A DNA stretch of 64,000 bases, from NCBI RefSeq assembly GCF_011745365.1, contig NW_024468909.1:6634001-6698000 (forward strand), read 5' to 3'. The notes beneath the pieces are model-generated. The model had not been told where the DNA came from. It worked only from the letters and a program-made list of their open reading frames with translations, and did not search any database. This document shows positions 45,235 to 56,616 of the stretch, piece by piece. The position numbers and the translations under genes were made by a program. Position 1 is the first letter of the stretch, and each line of letters starts with the position of its first letter. The DNA is from Cryphonectria parasitica EP155 (Eukaryota > Ascomycota > Sordariomycetes > Diaporthales > Cryphonectriaceae).

Positions 45235-47019
45235 TCACCTAAAGTTATTCTCAAACCGCTTGAACGTATATCCGATGAACGGCAGCGTCATCTCGGGTGT
45301 CTCCTGCTGCTCGGGTGAAGCTTGCAGGGCACCGGCGCTGGGGTCGTCGACGTCCATCGCGCTCGCGGCCTGCTGCTCCAGGTCTTCAGTCGGGAAATAC
45401 GCAGTGTCAATGTCCGAGGTGAGACGTGGTTCGAACGGGGCGCGGAAGCGCCGTAGGGTATCGAAGTTCACGCCTGCGAAGAAAGGGTGGTTCTTGATCT
45501 CGTCGGCGCCAGCTCGGCCGAGACGAAATTCGGAGTTGCATATGAGGCTGAGGGTTTGTGTGTATATGCGTTAATACAGAGAGACAGACAGATCAGGTCA
45601 AAGGAGAGGATGGTGGTTATGTCGATAGATTTGACCCCGGCCCCACCCCCCCCCCCGGGGGGGGGGTGGGCGACACATTAGGCGTGAGCGAGTGGTGAGA
45701 ATGACAGAGAGGAAAGCCAGTGAAAAGGACGTACCTTCTGATCAGATGCTCAGAGGAACGGCTGATGTGGACATCACCTGGGAAGTAGAGGCACTGCTGC
45801 CAGTTGACAATCTTTCGGTAGACGTCTTGCCTGACCTCTGCGCAGAAGGGGGGCCAGCCGACGAGGCACTCAAACATGATTGTCCCTAGGGACCACTAAG
45901 ATTCATGCCGTTTCAGCACCTCACCCGCATTTCATAGCAGCGAATATTGGTTGCATCAAATGGGGCTCTTACCCAGTCGCAATCAAAGGAGTAGCCCTGC
46001 CCGGTCAGGATCTCGGGAGCGATGTAATCAGGTGTCCCAACCGCTGAGTAGGCCATCAGTCGCCTTGACTTCCTCCACTCGTTGATTTGTGCTCGATTAC
46101 TGACGGTCAGGCTGATCTGGTCGATATTGACGGAGTACCGGTTGAAATTTCGGGAGTTGCGCGACGGTACGTCACCGTTGCCGTGTAGCAGCTGGTGATA
46201 GTAGTTGCTGTCGTGTAGTTTTCGGAATCCTGTCGAGAGGCCGAAGTCGGTGAGCTTGACGTGCCCTCCGCGGTCCAACAGGATGTTGTCTGGCTTAATG
46301 TCTCTGTGGATGAACTCGAGCTTGTGAACCGCCTCAATGGCCATAATGATCTCCGCGATATAGAATCTGGTGATGTCCTCGCTGAAAATATCGTACTTGA
46401 TCAGCATCGTCATCAGATCTCCTCCCGGCAGAAACTCCATCAGCATATAGAGAAACTTGGTGTCCTGGAACGTCGTATAGAGCTTCACCACCCAAGGACT
46501 GTCGGATTCGGCCAGGATATCTCTCTCTGCCCTGACCCTGGCGACCTGATCGCCTGCAATCATCTGGGTCTTGACGAGCGACTTGAGGGCGTAGATCTTG
46601 GAATCAGCCTTCTTCCGGACCAGCTTGACTTCGCCGAATGCTCCCTTCCCGATCAGCTTGACAACCTCATAGTCATCGGCCTTGTTGCGAGTCCTGAGGA
46701 ATCGCAGGTACTTGGCCTCCTGTCTTCCTGCCCCGGTCCACAACGCCTCCTGGCTGACCCTCGGGTCCCTCAGAGAATGCTCTAGCTCGCTCTGTCTACA
46801 CAACCAGGGATATCAGCCCAGCCCGTTCACTCATCGAGGCTCTTCGCGGCCTTTGTTGTGTGGACTGACTGACCTCGAGTTGCGTTCACGAGCCCTCTTG
46901 ACACTATCTTTGAAAAAGTCTGCAGCTAATTGAGAGCATTTCGCCCTGTTCTGACGAGCCCTTGGCCCATATCGCTCTGGGTTGCGCTCAGGCACTTGGG
47001 CGAATTCGGGCACTGACAT
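45235..47019 (-). CDS. NDR/LATS-family AGC serine/threonine kinase (COT-1/Cbk1/Orb6-related)
   Basis: Four exons on the minus strand: 47019-46874, 46795-45973, 45895-45735 and 45547-45235. The GT-AG introns are 78, 77 and 187 bp, giving 480 aa. Residues 25-60 are the Mob-binding N-terminal helix region ([20 protein letters not shown]). Kinase features: GKGAFGEV (98-105), Lys120, HRDIKPDN (Asp214), DFG (Asp232), the NDR-type insert before the activation loop, regulatory Ser299 in [14 protein letters not shown], and APEI. The hydrophobic motif [10 protein letters not shown] with Thr471 is near the end. All catalytic residues are present. NDR kinases with Mob proteins control polarity and hyphal morphogenesis. 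The N-terminus is only about 90 residues before the kinase domain, against 200 or more in COT-1. I therefore read it as a paralogue rather than COT-1 itself; no symbol is given. Confidence 0.93.
45646..45666. repeat. C11-G10 palindrome inside a kinase intron
   Basis: Eleven C followed directly by ten G, flanked by CCCA and TGGG, form a GC-only inverted repeat of roughly 29 bp in the 187-bp intron between exons 3 and 4 of the NDR kinase gene. Confidence 0.9.
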
Positions 47020-48644
47020 TGCATCGGCTCGTTGGAAGTTCAGACCCAGATGATTTTGATCTCTACACTTGTCCGACCGATTTGGAACCCCAGAGACTTA
47101 GAGCATCAAGATGATTTGAACGAGCGTGTGAAGGGACAGAGGATTGAGAGAAAGCGTTGATGAGTTCATGAGGGCAGCAACGGATATAAGTCGTTGCAAT
47201 GAGCGTGGTTTGGAGACCACGGCAGATGGACGGCCGAGACACGCATATTTGAGGGCCGTGGCACCGAGTGAGAAGAGGAGGGGTTGGCTAAAACCCCCCT
47301 TTCTAGTCACCTCAGCAATGCTACCATGTTGCTCTTAAGGCTCAAAAGGGAGAATCATGCATGGTGTGTTCGGCAACCTGAGACAGACTCGAGAGACTCA
47401 ATTTCATGCTGGCAAGGAAGTGCCCACGCAGGCAGTGTTGTCTCCCGTGTGTTCTTCTAGCGTGTTTGTCGCGTGTCAATTTACCATTCATTATCTCAAA
47501 CATGATTTCTGTGGCTGGAATGTGCATGTCCGTTCAATGCAGTGCGACACAAATAAGTATCCTCTCAAAATTGCCTTTATTTTCTTCCTTTTTTTTGGGG
47601 GGGGGGGGAGGGATGTTTGGGCGGTTCGGAGGGTCGGGAAGCACTGTTGTTGTCAGTTAATACTTTCTATTACTGCAGTTGTAAGACTTAGAAGGTGATG
47701 TGGGCCACAGAGGTATTTATGTCACCAGATTGATCTACCAGGATTGTCCAAATTGTGCTGATAAATGAGGACTTTGCCAGCATAGGTAATATCATTGATC
47801 TGCAAGAATGGGCAAGCTCAAAGATCAACCACAATCACGAATGAGCAATGTGCTTGGCTGAGTTGGAGATAACGAACAGTGAGAAATACAGACCCCACTT
47901 CCCTCTGTTAGGTATGGCTGGCTCCTCGTCTCCTCCTGTAGGCTTGCCAGGTGCCTAACTGAGTAAGTACCCTGCCACTGCCTGGCTACTGCGGTACATA
48001 GTGGCAGCATGCCCCAGACTCTCTCCACCTGCCCGGACAACGCACGCCACAATGACTCCTCCAGCTGTTCATCCCCCCCAAGCGTTCACGATCAACTTGG
48101 CTTGACCTCAACTTTGACCTTGACAACAATACCACTTTGGCCAGTTATTCCCAAGACAACACCAGCTTCTCTCTCTCTTGACCACACTACCCTTACGTAC
48201 CTATTTTTCTGCTTTGAAGAGAGCACCTGAGTCGTGAGTCCTGTGACGCTGCATCCGGAGCACTTGTTGCTATAAATCCTCCAGGGGCCCTCCGCAGCCA
48301 GAAGAAGGTCTCAGGCATAAGGTGCCCACCCAAGCGCCCACCCCCCTGGCGCTGCAAATGACGGCATCCTCTACGGTAGCCTCACATCCACCACCCTCCT
48401 GGGTCCTCCCTACTCGGACCTCATATCACGACAACCACTCGCCTTCTGCTGCCACACTCGTCACCATCTTCAGCCGTCCCTACAGTCTATCTGCCTCGAG
48501 TCTGACCTAACCAGGCAGGCTCCTCACCGGCAACGCCAACAGCCTCGTCATCAGCCATCCTTCCCACCCCTCCCCCCAAATCATCCTGCCGCCGTCGAGC
48601 GGTCGTAGTCGCAGCGGGAGATAGGTCCTCCCGCAGAAGACGCC
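47020..48644. other. divergent promoter region NDR kinase / GID7
   Basis: 1.6 kb of non-coding DNA with G12 at 47597-47608 and a GTACATAGTG near-copy of the desert decamer at 47994. Short frames at 48009-48230 and 48322-48510 (+) could be upstream ORFs or hold an unrecognised first exon of the GID7 gene. Confidence 0.45.
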
Positions 48645-51220
48645 GTGGCGGAACCAACTCGCCGATCGGTTACGCCGCCCGTATATACCCAACCCACCTC
48701 TGACGACCCATCCCCCTCGCCGAACCATCGCCCTTCTTCCAGCGCTGTCCTGTCTGCCCCATCCGACCCCCGAGCCGTTGCTGCCCCCCAGCTGCGGCAC
48801 CAGCAGCACAGCAACATCAGCGGCGACGATCACCATCACAACGACGAGTCAAGAAGGCTACCTCCTCTCGCCCAGCTCCAGACGGCCACGGAACAAGGAG
48901 CTCCCTCGATCACCGCCTCTACGGCTGCTGTGCCCCGTCAGTTACTCGGGCGAAGGCAGCGGACAGGCTCTGAGGAGGACCAGGAGCACTTTACACAGGG
49001 CTCCTCAAGTTTTCCCGCAACCGGCTTCTCGAGTGACCCGCGGAGACCTAAACGCAGGCGCAGAGACAGCATGTCCGCTGAAGGAGATGGAGAGGCAAGT
49101 TCAAACGGAACAACCAGAGGGCTCAACAGCGACTGGCCGCCACCACAACGATCTTTCCAGGGCGTCGCAACTAATGGAACACACAAGGCCACGGCGTCCT
49201 CCCTAAATGGCTCCTCCTTGCAGAATGGCAAACAACAGTCCCGCGAACCCGCCGCCCCGACCACTCCCTATTTCGGCCACAACCGAGAAGAAGTCACACG
49301 CATCCTGATACAAGCTCTCTCTGATATGGGGTACCACTCGGCCGCCCAGAGCGTCAGCAGGGACAGCGGCTATGAGCTGGAGAGCCCAGCGGTCGCGGCT
49401 TTTAGGTCTGCGTTACTGAACGGCTCTTGGACGGAGGCAGAGCAGTCCCTTGAAGGTGCTGCTATGGCCGTGGATTCTCAGGATAGAGCCGGCAATGGCC
49501 TGGTGCTGATGGAAGGATCTAGCCGTGACGCCATGAGGTTCTCCATACGGCAACAGAAATATCTCGAGCTTCTCGAGCTAAGGGATTATAGGCAGGCCCT
49601 TTCCGTCCTGCGGACCGAACTGACCCCTCTGAGCCAGGACCCTCAACTGCTGCACTTCCTTTCCTCGCTCCTCATGTGCCAATCTTCAGAGGACGTCAAG
49701 TCAAAGGCGGACTGGGATGGCGCCCGTGGCATGTCCAGGCGCAACTTACTTTCGAACCTCTCAAGTACGTTTATACTTCTCCGGATTTTTGTTTTAGTAC
49801 CGAGGCGTGTCGGTTTGAAATTGCTAACTTTTCGGGTCACTTAAGAACGCATATCACCCTCTGTTATGCTTCCCGAACATCGATTGGCAGTCCTTCTGCA
49901 ACAAGTCAAGGACAGACAGATAGATCGCTGCAAGTGGCATACCAGCGCATCCTCGCCGTCATTGTACACGGACCACGTCTGTGACCCAACTCTCTTTCCG
50001 AATGAGGTTGTATATGAGCTGGACCAGCCCGGTGAGGTTTGGCAAATTCGCTTTTCGAACAATGGCAAGCGATTGGCTAGCTGTGGTGCCGACAAGCACA
50101 TTTACATCTGGGACATGACTACGTTCGACCTCATCTACAAGCTGGGTCACGACCACAGGGAAGCGAGAGGGGAGGAACCCATGGATGAGGGCGTTGGGGA
50201 TCTTGCGTGGAGCCCGGATGACAGTATGCTTGTAGCATGTGAAAGGGATAAATGTGCCAGTATATGGGATCTGAAGGTAAGAAAACTGGAGAAGCACAAA
50301 TTGCCTCGGGGGGGGGGGGGGGGAACAAAAGGTTGAGCATTGAAGCTGACGACTGAATACAGACCGGCACCCTTATCCAGCGGACCAAGAGGCTGAGTGA
50401 ACCAGTCAGTAGCTGCGTATGGGCTCCCGATGGCGCATCCTTCATCCTGGGCAGCTTTGATAAGGCACACGCGATTTGCACGTGGAGCGCCAGAGGCGAG
50501 CAGCTTTACACGTGGACCAAAAAATTCCGAGTCGGCGACCTGGCAATCTCTCCGGATGGTCGCTGGCTGGTAGCTGCAGATGACCAGCATGCCATACACG
50601 TGTATGACGGCCAGACCAGGGAGTTGAAGTATGACCTGGATCTGGCGTGTCGTGGAATCTCAATCCGCGTGTCCAGAGATTCAAAATACCTCCTCGTCAA
50701 CAAAGAAGATGCCATTGCCCAACTCATCGACATCGGTAGTAGGATCACCGTGCAAAAGTACACGGGCCATCGCGGCGGCGACTACACAATCAGGAGCGAT
50801 CTAGGCGGTGCGAACGAGAGTTTTGTTATCAGCGGTTCTGAAGGTCAGTCCAGCTTCTTTTCCCTTTCCTTTTCTAGGCTCTTTTTACGCGGATTAGGAT
50901 AAAACTGACTTGAGCGTCATAGATGGCGCCGTCTTTATTTGGCACATGCTTAGCGGCAATTTTGTGGAAAAGCTCGAGGCTCACCGTCCCCGGTGTAATG
51001 CTGTAGACTGGAGTCCGACTGATCCGTGTCTGTGGGCATCCGCCGGAGATGATGCCAAGATCAAATTGTGAGTCGTGTTTCCCACTTTGGTTGTGATATT
51101 CTATACGAAAAAAATTATATTTTTCTCATCTGATGATATCTCTACAGGTGGTCAAACAACGGTCGCAAGCAAGTTTTAGCACACATGCGCCACGGCACAG
51201 GACGAAGAAGCGATGACTAG
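48645..51220 (+). CDS. GID7: WDR26/Gid7-type WD40 protein of the GID/CTLH ubiquitin ligase (start unresolved)
   Basis: Exons: up to 49764, 49846-50276, 50363-50843, 50923-51067 and 51148-51220; four GT-AG introns keep the frame. Gid7/WDR26 is a scaffold and oligomerising subunit of the GID/CTLH E3 ligase. After a Ser/Pro-rich leader with a basic PKRRRRDS stretch come a LisH motif (EEVTRILIQALSDMGYHSAA) and a CTLH region (IRQQKYLELLELRDYRQALS). Then follow LSKRISPSVMLPEHRLAVLL and WD40 repeats (VWQIRFSNNGKRLASCGADK, ICTWSARGEQLYTW, AVDWSPTDPCLWASAGDDAK). The C-terminus is WSNNGRKQVLAHMRHGTG. The frame is open back to a stop at 48606 but contains no ATG before 49071. Either translation starts at 49071 or an upstream exon joins through an acceptor such as 48614 or 48636; 48645 here is only the practical left edge. 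Confidence 0.88.
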
Positions 51221-52687
51221 GCGGATTCGCAGCTGTCTCACATTGTACTCGGCGCTCACAATCTACGCTTCTGAATTTGACAACCTCGGATCCATTGCCT
51301 ATGCGCATGGACATGACGGCCTCGACTCGACTGCGAAATACAGCTCGGCCCCTAGGGACAAGCATGCGGTCCCAGCTCCAGCCAGGTCCAGCCTCGGGAT
51401 GCGAGTGCTCTAAGTAGCACATTGCGCTAAACTCGAAGCCAAAGAAACATTATGGACGAAATCACCAGCATGACTTATGTAATTTCCTTCTGTTATTGTT
51501 GATGGGGCGGTCAACACCTTGAACACGCTGATACATACTTGCACCGGTTCTGGCGCTTGGAAGATGGTTTGGGATAACATTTGCAGGAGTACGAGTAATT
51601 CTAGGAGTCATTAACAACCCCCCCCCCCCCTTTTACCTATACAATCCCACCTTGTCCCTGAGAAAGAATCGCCAGCATTTTCCCCATCCAAGGTGATGGC
51701 AATTTATGAATAGACCTTGGGGAGAGGTGCACTTGAGACGGTGATTTGAGTCACAGGAGGCAATCTGCACCACACGGAAGATTTGCTGGGAGGAGTTGCG
51801 GCCAGCAGAGGACAAACGAGCTCGACCCAGAGACCTCATACCTTGCAGTGTGCTATAGCCTGTAGCTTACCTATCAAGACGTACGCACAGTCGAGATGAG
51901 ATTATCATGTTTTTTTAGCCCATCAAGCAAGACTCGATTGAATTGACAGTGCACTGGCCCGCTAGGTTTCAGAGAGACGAACCTTCGAAAAGGCAAAGGC
52001 AACTATTTCGACTCACATTTCCATCCATCGAATCAAGCAGGTGATGTATGCTCAGGTGATCAGATCAAGGGTCTCTGAGATATATTTAGCGGTGGTTGAT
52101 GCGTCGCCTCTGACGAGGCCATCTGACGGTGGAGGCCGCTGAAGACGCGCTGGTGATGGTGAGGTGAGTCAGAAGCTCTAGTAGCCTGCATACATACGCG
52201 TAAACCCCCTTATCCGATTAGGCGAGGTAGCGCACCAGCCACAGTGGCTTTCTGCAGCAGCGCCCAGCGAAACCCAGCGACCCAGTATTATCCATGCCCA
52301 ACGCCCTGGCAGCTATGAGGCAGTTTATGGTAAGGGTTCGTACGTCAATGCCGCTAGTTGACTGCCTGCACTTGTGACCGCCCGTTGCACTTCAGCTCAA
52401 CAACTACTCACATTTGTCTCGAAGAGACACACTGCAAACAACTTTGTTGACTACTCTGCTCATCGCATAACTTCTTTGTTCCTCTTGACATCCTGAGAGA
52501 CCATAGCTGCGTCCGACAGTGACAAGCGAGCTCAAGAGAGGCCCCCTCCCCCGCCCTTGAAACGCTGACAACTTCTCAACACAACCCGTGGAAGACACCA
52601 CACTTCTGACCCCCAAAACATCGTCAACCTCAGCCACGCTCACTATTGTCGCGACCCGATCGACCCGGTACGCTGTCATCACCAACC
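51221..52687. other. intergenic region GID7 / VPS1
   Basis: 1.5 kb with C13 at 51618-51630 and no supported gene. The right part is the VPS1 promoter and leader, with a C-rich stretch (about 52540-52620) just before the start codon. Confidence 0.5.
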
Positions 52688-55367
52688 ATGTCTTCTGGCA
52701 GCCTTGCTCAGCCAGGCGGCATTTCTGATCCTGCTCTTATCACGTACGTCCCCATTGCCCCTTGTTGCGCAGACATCACCAGCACCAGCACCACCACCAC
52801 CACCCAAGAACAGCACAACTGTCACCTCCGACCGGAACGATGGCTTGGCAGAAGTTTCTCGCTGGCAGGAGACAGAGTCCTGCTCCGGCTGAACGGAGAT
52901 CGAATGTGTCTGAAGAGGATGGGGACCCGTTTGACGAGTCTGAGGGTGACGTTGCGGTTGCGATACCACCACCCCCTGACGAGAAGGACGGCGCCCAACC
53001 TCGTCCGTCCACAGGTCGAGACAGCGCATTACCATCACACTCTACCGCTTTTTCAGTCATCAGCAAAGAGGATGCCGTGCAGGATGCGGAGCTAATGCTG
53101 TCCAAAATTAGGCTCGTGAACAAGTTGCAGGATGTCTTTACAACTGTGGGTGTCAACAACCCGATCGATCTTCCTCAAATCGTCGTCGTCGGCAGTCAGT
53201 CCAGCGGAAAGAGTTCGGTGCTGGAAAATATCGTGGGCAGAGATTTGTACGTCGAGGCTTCCACCTCTCCACCTGACAAGACGGCGTTATTAGGAGTAGG
53301 GAGAAGGGAAGAATACTGACAGCACTGTTCTAGCCTACCTCGAGGCTCAGGCATCGTGACCAGACGGCCTCTCGTCCTGCAGCTGATCAACCGCGTTGCC
53401 ACCGGAGAGACCAATGGTACGAGCGAAGACATCGCGAACAGCACCGACAAGGCTGCGAATGCCGACGAGTGGGGCGAGTTTCTTCACATCCCAGGACAAA
53501 AGTTCTACGACTTCAACAAGATACGGGATGAGATCAGCAGAGAGACCGAAGCCAAGGTCGGCCGAAACGCCGGAATCTCTCCCGCTCCTATCAACCTGCG
53601 CATATACTCCCCGAACGTCCTCACGCTGACCCTCGTTGATCTGCCTGGCCTGACACGTGTGCCCGTCGGAGACCAGCCGCGCGATATCGAGAGACAGATT
53701 AAGGACATGATCCTGAAGTACATTACAAAGTCCAACGCGATTATCCTGGCTGTAACTGCAGCGAATATCGATCTGGCAAACTCGGATGGTCTCAAGCTGG
53801 CGCGTGAGGTCGACCCAGAAGGCCAGAGGACAATCGGTGTACTGACAAAGGTGGACTTGATGGACGAGGGCACCGATGTGGTGGACATCTTGGCAGGCCG
53901 CATCATTCCCCTGCGGATGGGATACGTGCCTGTTGTGAACCGAGGGCAGAGGGATATCGACAACAAGAAACCCATCAATGCCTCTCTGGAGGCAGAACGT
54001 GCATTCTTCGACAACCACAAGGCCTACCGCAACAAGAGCTCGTACTGCGGCACACCATACCTGGCACGCAAGCTCAACCTGATTCTGATGATGCACATCA
54101 AGCAGACCCTGCCCGATATCAAGGCCAGGATCGCAAGTTCTCTGCAAAAGTACTCGCAAGAGCTAGAGGGCCTGGGGCCCTCCCTATTGGGCAACAGCGC
54201 CAACATTGTTATGAACATCATCATGGAGTTTACGAGCGAGTGGCGGACAGTCCTGGACGGCAACAACAACGAGCTCTCCAGCACCGAGCTCTCGGGAGGA
54301 GCGCGTATCAGCTTCGTCTTTCACGAACTCTACTCCAACGGTGTCAAGGCCATCGACCCCTTCGACCAGGTCAAGGACGAGCAGATTCGTACATACCTCT
54401 ACAACGCCTCGGGCCCGTCCCCGGCACTCTTTGTTGGCACCACCGCCTTTGAGGTGATCGTCAAGCAGCAGATCAAGCGGCTGGAAGAGCCGAGCCTGAA
54501 GTGTGTGTCTCTGGTCTACGACGAGCTCGTCCGCATCCTCACGCAGCTGCTCACCAAACAGCTCTACCGGCGCTACCCGACGCTCAAGGAGAAGATGCAC
54601 GGGACTGTGATCGGTTTTTTCAAGAAGGCCATGGAGCCGACCAACAAGCTGGTCAAGGACCTGGTGGCCATGGAGGTCTGCTACATCAACACCGGACATC
54701 CCGATTTCCTGAACGGTCACCGCGCCATGGCCATCGTGAATGAGCGCCACAACCCCAAGCCTGTAGCCGTTGATCCCAAGACAGGCAAGCCTCTGTCGTC
54801 GACGCCAGTCCGCGCCGCCAGCCCGAGCCTGACGGACGGCGGCATGAACAACGAAGGCAGCGGTTTCTTTGGCAGCTTCTTCGCAGCCAAGAACAAGAAG
54901 AAGGCAGCGGCCATGGAGCCTCCACCACCATCGCTGAAGGCCTCGGGGACGCTGTCCGACCGGGAGGCCATGGAGGTCGAGGTCATAAAACTGCTGATCT
55001 CCTCGTACTTTAACATTGTCAAGAGGACCATGATCGATATGGTTCCCAAGGCTATCATGTTGACTCTTGTGCAGTACGTATATCCCTTGTTTCTCGCTGT
55101 CGCTGTCTCTGTCTCTCTCTTCCCTACCTATTAATGTTTCATTCTGTGGCTGGCTACGAGACAAAGCCTTTGCTAACCGAGGTTTTCCCCTTTGACAGAT
55201 TCACAAAGGACACGATGCAGCCTGAGCTTATGGCGAACATGTACCGCCAAACCGAGATGGACGAACTTCTTAAGGAGAGCGATTACACGATTCGCCGAAG
55301 GAAAGAGTGCCAGCAGATGGTGGAGTCGTTGTCGCGGGCCTCTGAGATTGTCAGCCAGGTCCAGTAA
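52688..55367 (+). CDS. VPS1: dynamin-like GTPase Vps1 (vacuolar protein sorting)
   Basis: Four exons: 52688-52743, 53112-53246, 53334-55073 and 55199-55367; all introns are GT-AG, giving 699 aa. Vps1 is a large GTPase that forms membrane-scission rings in Golgi-to-vacuole sorting, endocytosis and peroxisome division. The spliced N-terminus [20 protein letters not shown] matches Vps1, not Dnm1. GTPase motifs are GSQSSGKSS (G1), the switch region [13 protein letters not shown] (G3) and TKVD (G4). The stalk contains [32 protein letters not shown] and [21 protein letters not shown] Pro/Lys-rich insert ([20 protein letters not shown]) precedes the GED, which ends [24 protein letters not shown]. 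The first intron (368 bp) is the longest in the window and stays open in the frame of exon 2; see findings. Confidence 0.96.
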
Positions 55368-56571
55368 TTCTAGACGCGGAGTTATTATCCCGTCTTACAT
55401 CTAGCACCCAACAACAACGAAATGAGGAATCGTGGAAGGCCTACAGAATGGCACAAGGCGACCGACCGACCATGACCCCCGACCCGATAAAATCCACATG
55501 TCGCGCAAATGCTCACTTCGCAGGAGCGGCAGTAGTCCTACTCCGCGTATGGCCAGGCAGCCGTCAGTGTCAAAAGCCTGATCGCCACGGCGATGACGAA
55601 TGTGTGGATGAATGGACATAGGATGATGGAACCCTCCCCCCCCCCCCACCCTGTACGATGACAACGACCAGGGGGAGATTGATTGGCTTTGGTATGAGAT
55701 TTTGGCAAGATGCTTTCTGTTTTTGAGGGGTATCAAGTCTGGATTGCATGTGTAGGTAGACCGGCCTGCTTTTCGTTTCTTCCTTTTCTTTTCTCTTTTT
55801 TCTTCTGTGGGACTGCCGTCAGAGGAGGATCAAGCGAAGGGGGACAAGGCGGCTTCTCTTGATTCATGTCTTGCGTCTCCTCTCTCTCGATACCATTATA
55901 CTGGAGATCCGCAGCCATGAGAATGAAAGACGAAAGATACATCATGCTTATCACGTTCTTCCCTTGTTCTTGTTGCTGTTGTTGATTCGCACTACTAGAC
56001 ATCCGCCGTTGGCGTGCTCTTCGGGAGAAAACTATCAAAGATGTGGCCGCGGGTTCTGGACCGCGACGAGCAGGATACTGTTTAGGTTGGGGAGAGAGAG
56101 GGAAATCTCACGGTGTCATCAGTCAGTCTTGGTAACATCGTCTAGCTCGTGCTCCCAAACATGTCATTCACCTACTTCACCTCCTCCACCTTCACCACCA
56201 CCACCACTACTGCCACCACCTCCTCCTGCAAAACGGATAGACTACTCGTAAGAGCCACTGATAACCAAAGGTTCCAGAACCTGAATCAAATCGTAACTCC
56301 CCCTCCCCACCTCCCCCTCTCCTCTGTTCCCTGTCGCGCCCCCCTTAGCCACCGCCATTCTCGGGACCCGGATCCGGTCCAGGCAGCAAACGAAAATGCA
56401 GATGCGGGACTAAATTAGCAGGCCAGGAAAAAGAGAGACAGAGAGAGGAAGAAAGAGTCTAAAAGAGAGGGTTGCATGGTCCCGCTCCAACCCTCCTTTA
56501 CGTTGCGACAGCCCGGCAGCGGCAGAGCCTCAACCAGAGATTGGCTCACCTCCCCTCATTTTTGTTTCCGA

Positions 56572-56616
<45 letters not shown>

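Noticed and set aside
45235..47019. Calling the kinase COT-1 itself
   Set aside because: The N-terminal extension typical of COT-1 is missing and sequence differs in several conserved blocks; only the NDR family is supported.
52772..52773. Very short alternative VPS1 intron (52744-52772)
   Set aside because: It keeps the frame, but 29 bp is too short for spliceosomal removal; the acceptor at 52868 is more plausible.
54184..55164. 326-codon minus-strand open frame
   Set aside because: Antisense shadow of VPS1 exon 3.
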